From Cladorhizidae sp. MBARI D1340-BT2 (taxonomy: Eukaryota; Porifera; Demospongiae; Poecilosclerida; Cladorhizidae), in the NCBI GenBank assembly GCA_028752905.1, contig JAQNBH010000010.1, positions 22,896,570-22,960,569 of the forward strand: DNA of 64,000 nt. The letters are read 5' to 3'. Below the pieces are notes generated by a model. That model did not search any database. It was not told where the DNA came from and was given only the letters and a program-made list of their open reading frames with translations. Made by a program: the position numbers and the translations under genes. The first letter of the stretch is position 1. The number at the start of each line of letters is the position of its first letter. Positions 56,536 to 64,000 of this stretch are shown here, one piece after another.

Positions 56536-56896
56536 ATATTCCAATAAGTGTCCTTATTCTGCGAGGTGCAGCCAGCACGCAACAACCTCACTTACAAATG
56601 GTGGACTGTGCGCGCAAATGAATTTCTCCTGAGAGATTGCCGACAGAGTTTCATCGTTTACTCACATTTTTTTATTACCTTTGCTACAACTGGATCTTCT
56701 GTAATGTGAGTGTTAATGGAACTGAGCTTTAAACATGTAAAACCATCAGTGAGGCTATTGTTGCCTACCAAAGCCAAGTTTCCCACATGCACTGCCATTT
56801 GTAAAATATTAAATGTCCAACTTCAGTCAAGAGTATATACATGTTTTATAGTTACCCTTATTATGCTAAAAAAAAGACATACAAATCTATCGAGCA
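56536..56896. other. Stretch without a recognised gene
   Basis: It follows the minisatellite; no coding signal except the downstream hAT end. Confidence 0.35.
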
Positions 56897-57080
56897 TCAA
56901 ATTTTATTCCAAGATTCAGTATTATTATTGTATATATTACACAAATGTTTCATCCGCCTTGTGTTAGCAGACGTAAACAAACAAGCAATTTCTGTTAGAT
57001 CCAGGACATCTGTTTCCTCTTTGTGTGCATGCAACAATAAAATGTTACGCTCTTCGGTCATGGTGGATCTGCCTCCTTAT
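56897..57080 (-). pseudogene. Older hAT element: C-terminal dimerisation end
   Basis: The minus strand reads RSTMTEERNILLLHAHKEET, then DLTEIACLFTSANTRRMKHL, to a stop at 56897-56899. S-T/M-T-x-E-R-x-x-x-L-x-x-LH-x-H-K then L-D-L-x-E-I-A-x-x-F is the very end of ZMYM/hAT-type transposases. It belongs with the exons at 57239-57419 and 60880-61019; the catalytic middle is gone. Confidence 0.65.
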
Positions 57081-57238
57081 GTCCACAAATAGCCAGGCCT
57101 TGTCGCAGCAAGAATTGTAGACTAGATAGCTGTTTTATCTATTCTCTGATTGTGTCTTCACAGCTTGCGGTTCCAGTTGATCAATCACACTATGAGCCTG
57201 GAAACATTTGAGTCTAAGTACAACCTGCACTCACTAAC

Positions 57239-57419
57239 TTGATGACGCTCGAATCTTTCCCGTGCTTTCTTCCAGTTGCTGAATCCATCAATTATAAATG
57301 CATCTTCATACTTTTTAGTCATAGTCAGTAGGCCTTTGTTGTTGCCTTGAAGACAATACAGGCAGAAAACTTTTCTTTTCGTTGCACAAAAATGAATCCA
57401 TTTGAAGTCTTTGTACTTT
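57239..57419 (-). CDS. Older hAT element: TTF-type zinc-finger exon
   Basis: From acceptor TAGACAG to GTTAGT (phase 2 in, 0 out). KYKDFKWIHF, KVFCLYCLQGN, EDAFIIDGFSNWKKARERFE and RHQ follow the TTF zinc-finger pattern of hAT/ZMYM proteins (W-x-H, C-x2-C, GF-x-NWKKA, H). The phase fits exon 1 at 60880-61019. Confidence 0.7.
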
Positions 57420-57883
57420 CTGTCTAGTAGAAGCTATTGTTGCCTTATCACAAGGTTGATATGGAGTTGCCTCTTCCACCACACTACAACATGCGTAAGC
57501 CTTTCCTGACCTTTAAAGACAAAAATGGTTTATGTTGATACTCAGCTACAGGGGTGGATCCAGGAATTTTAGATTGGGGGGGTTGATGAACTACTCACGG
57601 CCATAGCCACGGGGGTTTCCATGTTGCCCGGAAATCCTTTCTTTCCTGAATCATGATCAGATCATTAATCATTTTGCAAGAAAGCACCGTCCTGCATTTA
57701 TCTTGGCAATTATATAACAAGACATATCACCACATTATTATAACAAGAAATGTAAAATTGAACATGGTATCCTTTAAAACGAATTGTGAGTAATAGTGCA
57801 AGTGCTCAGGAAACCCCCTTACTTATTCCTGAATATTTATCAGCTTAAAAGAACAGCAACTAAAGATAAACGGGAAACTATCT

Positions 57884-60502
57884 TCAGTCAATAAATAGTG
57901 AAGCTTGAAAGAGCCTTCTCGGGTGACACTGCACAAAAGCATGGCAGATATCATCAACTGACACTCTCACTCCATAGTTCATGGCTATTACAGCAAGATC
58001 AGAAAAGTGTTGTTCAGTCAAAGTCGACCTTGTATATGTCTTATCCTCTTAAGTAAACTAAATGATCGTTTTGCTTCAGCACTGGTGATAGGCAGAGTGC
58101 AAGCAATGACTAGTAAGCAATGCATGTTTGGGAAAGTATCAGAGTCACAAGAGCTAAGAGCTAGAAGAAGATTGTTGGTGATGGTAGCCTCATCTTTGTC
58201 TCGCTTATGCTCCCACAATGATTGCCATCTTCTTAGTTCACTTTTGAGAGACAAGGAACATGGAAGATCTTGTTCCCAGTATCTATATGTTGTGATAGTT
58301 GAACACTCGGATTGCAGTTGAGCACTGAAGACACAAGGCACAAAAGCATATGACTTTGTTTTCCCTCACCTTGAAATCTTTCCTCCAACTGGTTAATGAA
58401 TGAATCCAGCACTGGTATAGCAATGACTCTCTTGTAATGCTCTTTTGCTGATTGACTTGGAGTGTTGCTTTGATTCCGTTGAATGCTTGTCTTTCTTGGA
58501 ACACTCTCACTCACACCAATTGACTCAGCCAGTTCAAGTACCTCACAATACCACAAGCTAAAAACGGTGTCAATAGTCTTTCTGAGGGTTTTCAAGCATT
58601 CAATCGCTTCAGTAACTTTGTTATAGGCATCATATATATCTTGATCCTGCTTCTGAAGTTTTGAAGCAAGTATTTTTACTTCATCAAGAACATTCTTGGT
58701 GATTATAAAAACAGCAAGAGTTTGAAAAGAAGAGAGAGCAGCTTTCAGACCTTGTGCTTTCACTCTTGTCTCAGTATCCCAATTCCAGCTCCCATCTGAT
58801 GAACCTAAATTTGGATAATCAGTAGGACACAAAATGGCATCTAAGAAAGTGATAAGTGGCTCATACATTTCAAGAAACACTTCAAAGGATGTATGTCTCT
58901 CCACCCATCTTGTCTTACACATACCTGGAAGCTTTCTTGCTTTTGAAGAAGGCAAGAATCCATTGACTGTAAGTTCAAAAAGGTTTTGTCTCTTAGGGCT
59001 GTGAGCTAAAAAGAGGTGTGCTTCATTTATAACTAAAATCAAGTTTCGTACTTCCTGAACAAGACATGCTCTGGCAATTGAAAGATTAAGGTAGTGTGAG
59101 TAGCAGTGTGTGTACAGAGCTAGTGGGCTGACCTCCTTGACTTTAGATTGAACTCCTGCAATGCCGGATGACATCACAGATACTCCATCATAAGCTTGCC
59201 CTCTAATTCTACAGGAATCTAAAGAAACTGAAGGACTAGAAACTGTTTCAAGAATCTTTCTTGAAATGGATGAAGCATTGGCTCTGTCCAAGTAGACAAA
59301 GCTAATCAGGCACTCCTTGATATGAGGATCAGTGGGGGAGGACAGATCAACATACCTGAAGCATACAGAAAGAATCTCTTGATTAGAATGAGGATCTGTG
59401 GCTTCATCAGCAATGGTGGTGAAAGGCGATTTTTTTTCTCGGAGCTGTTCAGTTTTATGCTCTCTAATTTTAGATGCATATATGTCAATAATCTCATTTT
59501 GAATGGTCTTGCTGGTATACTTCGCGTTCCTTTTAGCTGAGAGAAGGTGTTTGTGTAGGAGCTTATCTGTCTTAGCCAAAAGCTGAAGTGTGGCTACAAA
59601 ATTGCCCCTGTTGAGATCTTCATCTGAGAAATCCACTCTGTAGTCAGAGTGGCCTCTGAATGGTAGTGCTTGCTTTGCCAAAAACACTACAGCCAAAACT
59701 ATCTGCTGGAGAACATGCCTGTTCTCTTCAGCTTGTTGGTTGCTCTGTTTCAATAGCCTTGTATCTATCCTTTCATCTGGTTGGTTAAAATTTCTGAGAA
59801 AAAGGTCTACCCTCTCAGCTGCACAGCAATGCATTTGAGTCTGATCGTGGCATACAAGTACACCATCCTTGCCAAGTGCTTTTGAGTATGGTTTCTGGTA
59901 TGGGGACAAAACTAACAAACCAGAACAATTGCCAACTCCAGAAATACTGCCTCTACCCGGCTGCTCTGGAAAAGCTATACAATATCTGCAAAGACCACCT
60001 GCAAGAACAGTGAAAGCCAAGGAAATTGTACTAACCATCCAGGATACACTCCAGGTTTTTCCTACTTTGGTAACCTGATGTGAATGAAGATGATCAGAAG
60101 AAGGTTTGGAATGATGAGAAAGATATTGCTTCTTACGATCATCTGGGATATTATTTGCTAATGACCTAAGCTTATTCCAGTTACCTTGAGCAGCTTCAAC
60201 TATTGTCCCTAAGTCCACCTGTCCACTAGTTGATGGAACTTCACTGAGTGATGTAGTCATCATATCAATTGTTGCTGAGCATAACTGAGAAACAGTAGTT
60301 GGCATTGACAAGGAAGAGCTCGATGTAGTGGTTGTGACTGTCATTGATGGTGATTGAACAAATAAATCTATATCAGTTGATGCATTAGAGTTACCATCAT
60401 CAGCAGTCATTGACACAGGGATATGGGACCCAGACTCGACTCTACATTAATTAGAATGCTATTACAATCCCTGGGTGATGGTCTCTTTCTACTTCCAGAC
60501 AT
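57884..60502 (-). pseudogene. hAT transposase, ZMYM/TTF type, nearly complete
   Basis: The main frame (60416-58233, 727 codons) is followed by two frame changes, near 58300 and near 58020, so three frames are needed. Domains: an N-terminal Ser/Thr-rich region; a TTF zinc finger (LCRYCIAF, later QTQMHCCA); a DUF4371-like RNase H-type core with FTTIADEATD, GQAYDGVSVMSS, THCYSHYLNLS and KTRWVERHTSFEVF; then LLVIACTLPITSAEAKRSFS and TLTEQHFSDLAVIAMNYGV, HPRRLFQ, the hAT dimerisation end (stop 57884-57886). An upstream ATG at 60502 (MSGSRKRPSPRD) is in another frame and may be the true N-terminus. The acidic residues expected for catalysis are present. It cuts and pastes hAT DNA when intact. Confidence 0.85.
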
Positions 60503-60618
60503 GGCAATATTGATGGCAGATGCAAAATGAACTATATAGCTATAATATAGCTATTATCATGCACAGCCACATTCCAGGAGTGTGGGTTTACTTCATATTT
60601 AACCGTTTGTAGTTTAAC

Positions 60619-60735
60619 CAAAGTGTCTATATCTAACAAAGTGTCTATATCTAACAAGTGTCTATATCTAACAAGTGAAGTGTCTATATCTAACAAGTGT
60701 CTATATCTAACAAAGTGTCTATACTAACAAAGAAA
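60619..60735. repeat. Short minisatellite inside the hAT element
   Basis: About seven copies of a 17-19 base unit, AAGTGTCTATATCTAACA. Confidence 0.9.
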
Positions 60736-60879
60736 CTGGAGGTGGAGCTAGTGTTTAGAACATTATGGGGGGGTTGCAACCCCAGAAACCCCCCCCCCCC
60801 CTGGATCCACCCCTGAGCTAGCTGTAGTTTAGCTATCGATATCAAGTGTATCAAATTGTTGCAGACAAATAAAACTTAC

Positions 60880-61019
60880 TCAGTTAACTGAGATGATGTC
60901 TCGATGTCAGCTTCATCAGCATCTGCTTTATCAGCATCTGCCTCGCTAAGGTCACTGCCAAAATCTAAAGATGGTGAATGTCTTTTTTTCTGGGACGAAG
61001 TATCTCGTTGCCGCTTCAT
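60880..61019 (-). CDS. Older hAT element: exon 1
   Basis: ATG at 61019; the exon ends at a GTAAGT donor in phase 2. MKRQRDTSSQKKRHSPSLDF starts with a basic, nuclear-localisation-like stretch, then an Asp/Ala repeat (SEADADKADADEADIE). It splices in frame to the TTF exon at 57419. The hAT element 57549-60815 lies wholly in this intron. It might be a host ZMYM-like gene rather than a transposon. Confidence 0.6.
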
Positions 61020-61270
61020 CCCTTTTTCATCGCGTATCACGCGCGCGAATCACGTGCGCATAATGGACAAATTTTGTGGGGGCACGTGCCCCCAGTCCCC
61101 CCCCCCCCCCCCCCCCCGGTTCCGCCGCCTCTGATCCTCACTATGACATTCCTGCTGGTCTCTTTGCCACTTCCAATTTGTCGATCCCACCCTCCACATT
61201 CCCAGTGTACACACACACAGACACACGTATATGTGTGTGTTGTGTGTGTCTAATTAGTGTCATCTCTATA
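61020..61270. repeat. Palindrome, poly-C run and TG/AC repeats
   Basis: GGGGGCACGTGCCCCC at 61076-61091, a long C run at about 61098-61118, and ACACACACA/TGTGTGTG at 61211-61250. Open frames here are composition artefacts. Confidence 0.7.
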
Positions 61271-61585
61271 ATGGTAATTAGTTAGTCAGTGTTGCAGAGT
61301 GGCTCACTAATGGTGGACCTATTAGTTTAGTAGTCAGTAGGTCTATATTACAGTGCCACACTACTCACTGGTAGGCCTATTAGTCTAGCTATTAGTGAGT
61401 AAGTGTTGCAGTGGCTCACAACTGGTTGGCCTATTAGTCTAGTAGTTAGTAGGTCAGTATTGCAGTTGCTCACTACTGGTGGGCCTATTAATCTAGCTAT
61501 TAGTGAATCAGTGTTGCAGTGGCTTACTACTGGTGGGCCTACTAGTCTAGTAATTAGTGAATCAGCATTGCAGTGTTAATGGTGG
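61271..61585. repeat. About 60-bp minisatellite
   Basis: Five diverged copies of GGCCTATTAGTCTAG...TTAGT...CAGTGTTGCAGTGGCTCACT. Confidence 0.85.
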
Positions 61586-62340
61586 AATTGTTCAGCCAGT
61601 GGATCGCATTGTGTAATGGAGTGCCTTCTCTTTGCCTCACTCAAGGTCTGGATGACATAAACTATTACTCTTTCTTTCCCAGTCTCATCAATTTGACATA
61701 ACTTGCCTGCAATCCCAAAGTCACTTGCATTTTGTCATCCAGGAGAAACTCATGAATAAGAGTATGTACTCAGAGGTAGTGGGCACTGACTGAAAAAGAA
61801 AAGTCTCACGCTCTGCACACATCATGTTCATGTGTAATTGAAGTAAGCCCATGTTTTTATAAGCACACATGATGCCCGTGCCTCTATGTAGACTCATAAT
61901 GCCCATGCCACTATGAGGACAGCCAGAAGTAGAGATGTGTATTGATACTTGAAATGTTGTAATCAAGATAGAGAGCAAATCCCACATGTGCATACACACA
62001 CCTACACATATAGCAACTCCCTCATGTGCACACACATAACAACACTTCCACATAGAACCATGCCCACATGTGCAAACATACATACATACCATGCCCACAT
62101 GTATACACATATACACAGATTGTGCAACTCCCAAATATGCATACACACATACACACCTCTCCTCACAAACACCAATATAACGGCCCCCGTCTGCCACCCA
62201 TCTCCACCCACCCCACCCCCCACCCCCCACACATATACACACCATGCCCACCCACTCCACACACGTCTGATGTTGAGATACGATTCCTGGACCTACCTTG
62301 GACATACTTGGTGCAGGGTAACTCTGCACCCAACTCTACT
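61586..62340. repeat. AC-rich microsatellite-like stretch
   Basis: 61980-62260 is dominated by CACACATGTGC and CACCCAC units. The long open frames on both strands (up to 202 codons, His/Thr-rich on plus, Val/Cys/Gly-rich on minus) follow from this composition and are not supported as genes. Confidence 0.6.
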
Positions 62341-62570
62341 CACCACACCCAGCACATAATACTAGACCAAATATCATGCACCTAATGTTTATATTTGATG
62401 ACTTAATGATACACACTTGTATGACCAAACCCCCAGCACCTAATACTAGACCAAATATCATGCACCTAATGTTTATATTTGATAACTTAATGATACACAC
62501 CAAACCCCCAGCACCTAATGCTAGACCAAATATCATGCACCTAATGTTTATATTTTTTGACTTAACCATG
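62341..62570. repeat. About 80-bp tandem repeat, three copies
   Basis: Units contain ACTAGACCAAATATCATGCA, CCTAATGTTTATATTTGA and CTTAATGATACACAC. Confidence 0.9.
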
Positions 62571-63486
62571 ATTTGTCACAAATACTAAATATAATAGACA
62601 AGTTTTTGGTCAGTTAGTTTTATCAGTTAGTTATCTAGACACTAAGCAACTAGATCATCCTACCTATGGTGGCTCTGCTTCACAGAGCAAGATAGAACAA
62701 GAACTTCAATAAGCACATAGATACTAATGAAGTAAATTGTCAATTAAGTTGTCTAAGAAATGATCATTCCCAAATTAGAGGGAGAGTGCAATTAGGTAGT
62801 GTTTATTATTCAGGCTTCAGCCTATAGTTTGGTATTTTGTGACATCACTCCTCTCTGGTCCAGTCATGACAAGCCCTAACAGGCGATAGCGACTTACAAC
62901 CTGACTGCAGGAATCGACAAAATTACTGCTAACTAGTCAAGCTACATGCAACACTCAGCTAGTATGTAATGTTGGTGAAAAGCACAACTAGAAGCTAACA
63001 GAAATAACATTGGTCTGTCAATACATTTAATTATTAACTATATGGTTATGTGACCTGGAGGGTTCAGCCACTATAAAAGGGACAGACTTCTTCAAATAAT
63101 GAGTTGGCTTTATTCTTTTCATACTGTAGGTGTGCAATATTGTGATTAACTATAACTTAGTCAATTCAAGCTGACCAGCGTAGAATAGGAGCCAGCGGTT
63201 AAGGCTGACCACCTGGACATAGAAGTGAACCAATGACAGTCTACCTACTCATGACTTTCTACCATAATACTTTTAGCAAATTCCCTTCTGTAGAGAAAGT
63301 GCCTTCCAGAAATACGAAGAATTGCCCAAGATGAATGTACAAAATGCAGAAACAAACACCATTCTGAGAAGCAGGCTGTAAAGATTAGAAAAAGTTCTTG
63401 TTCTTGTATGTTGTTTGGAGATAGTGTGGACCTTATCCTAGTGTATGTGTGCACAAAGTAAAGCATATCATGAATTTTAGGTTTGC
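62571..63486. other. Stretch without a recognised gene
   Basis: No motif on either strand; one 73-codon minus frame at 63245-63466 is unsupported. Confidence 0.4.
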
Positions 63487-64000
63487 ATATTTATAATTTT
63501 CCTGTAAAACTGTGCAGGTGTATGCCTAGATTAGATGACATAGAAATCCCCCCTACTCCTCTCCATTCCTGGACCAATAACTCGGAATAAATGAGCCAGC
63601 AGCATAATTGGTCCCAAAATCCTCGACATGTGACTCCACCAAATGCCTGCATAGCTTCCTATGCTTCTTGGCCTCTGTAGTTGCCATAACAATGATCTAG
63701 AGCTGATTGCCCAGCTTCTGACTAAGTTCTAGTTTTTACTCACTTGATATTTGTCTACATTTTTCTATCCATTCTTGATGAGGGCCAGTACATCTAGCTG
63801 AAATGTCATGTGAGTTAATTATTGATCATTTAGGAGACAGTCACTGAAGTTAAATTGACAAAAACATGGACATTAAAAAATATAATATATACCATAGTGG
63901 TATACAGTGCTCAAACATCCTGCAAATGGATCTTAGGAATACATGTCAGCCTTTCCTGTATGAGACAGTCCAAGTATACGAGGCCATATCTATATCGTAG
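63487..64000 (+). repeat. Dispersed repeat, copy 2 (cut by the window edge)
   Basis: Near-identical to 3214-3760 in the same orientation, and runs to the end of the window. Carries the same TTGATGAGGGCC...GCTGAAATGTC core at about 63776-63812. Confidence 0.8.

Larger units (their letters stand above)
57549..60815. mobile_element. hAT transposon with 16-bp TIRs, 5-bp duplication
   Basis: Both ends carry CAGGGGTGGATCCAGG in inverted orientation. AGCTA is present on each side (57544-57548 and 60816-60820), a 5-bp target duplication instead of the usual 8 bp of hAT. It contains one minus-strand transposase gene, a minisatellite near its right end and G/C homopolymers just inside both repeats. 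It sits in the first intron of the older hAT gene. Confidence 0.88.

Noticed and set aside
61721..62359. 202-codon minus frame and overlapping plus frames
   Set aside because: Composition artefacts of CACACATG-type repeats; all frames stay open because stops are rare in this sequence.

Overview
This is an AT-rich animal genomic window. A sponge (demosponge) is the best guess, on these grounds: spliced genes with GT-AG introns, a receptor tyrosine kinase (RTK) whose extracellular part is made of Calx-beta domains, many minisatellites, and decayed elements of the LINE, Ty3/gypsy, hAT, PIF/Harbinger, piggyBac-like and IS630-like classes. No bacterial operons, tRNA or rRNA genes were found. The species call is inference.

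The only large host gene I could assemble is on the minus strand, from 45395 down to 11394. Its exons join with consistent splice phases: a signal-peptide exon; a cysteine-rich exon; pairs of phase-1 exons that each encode one Calx-beta domain (36965-37114 + 36245-36463; 35381-35524 + 34413-34625; 20779-20925 + 19336-19566); one orphan half-domain exon that runs into a minisatellite (33891 downward); a transmembrane exon (18464-18615); a 20-nt microexon; and a complete set of tyrosine-kinase exons with the Gly-rich loop, [12 protein letters not shown] and DFG, ending in a tail with a YMNF motif. Two lesions are visible: a frameshift at a TA run just after the membrane segment, and an apparent 11-nt loss that removes the APE motif. 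It is therefore a pseudogene, a mis-assembled copy, or a recently broken allele.

Its introns are full of mobile DNA. Between 33.7 and 20.9 kb lie a decayed hAT transposase (30.5-32.6 kb) and a copy of an uncharacterised cysteine-motif family (called CFICQ here, 22.06-30.42 kb). That copy is split by a complete Ty3/gypsy element (24003-29847, LTRs with a 5-bp GTAGC target duplication), which is itself split by a PIF/Harbinger element (27214-28511). Between 42.9 and 37.1 kb lies an LTR element (LTR 39666-40037, gag on the minus strand) whose gag is interrupted by a TTAA-flanked piggyBac-like insertion. A 479-bp MITE sits next to exon 1.

Upstream of the gene, 46.2-56.5 kb is a chain of different minisatellites. 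One 46-bp family is interrupted by an IS630-like DDE transposase fossil (49.4-51.3 kb), a second CFICQ copy inside a 2.9-kb element with roughly 375-bp terminal inverted repeats (51788-54732), and a solo LTR (55041-55583). From 56.9 to 61.0 kb one hAT transposon (57549-60815, TIRs plus a 5-bp AGCTA duplication) has inserted into the first intron of an older hAT gene. The left end (1-11 kb) holds one unidentified plus-strand exon, LINE remnants, a long AAT/AAC tract and a dispersed repeat that recurs at the right edge (63487-64000).
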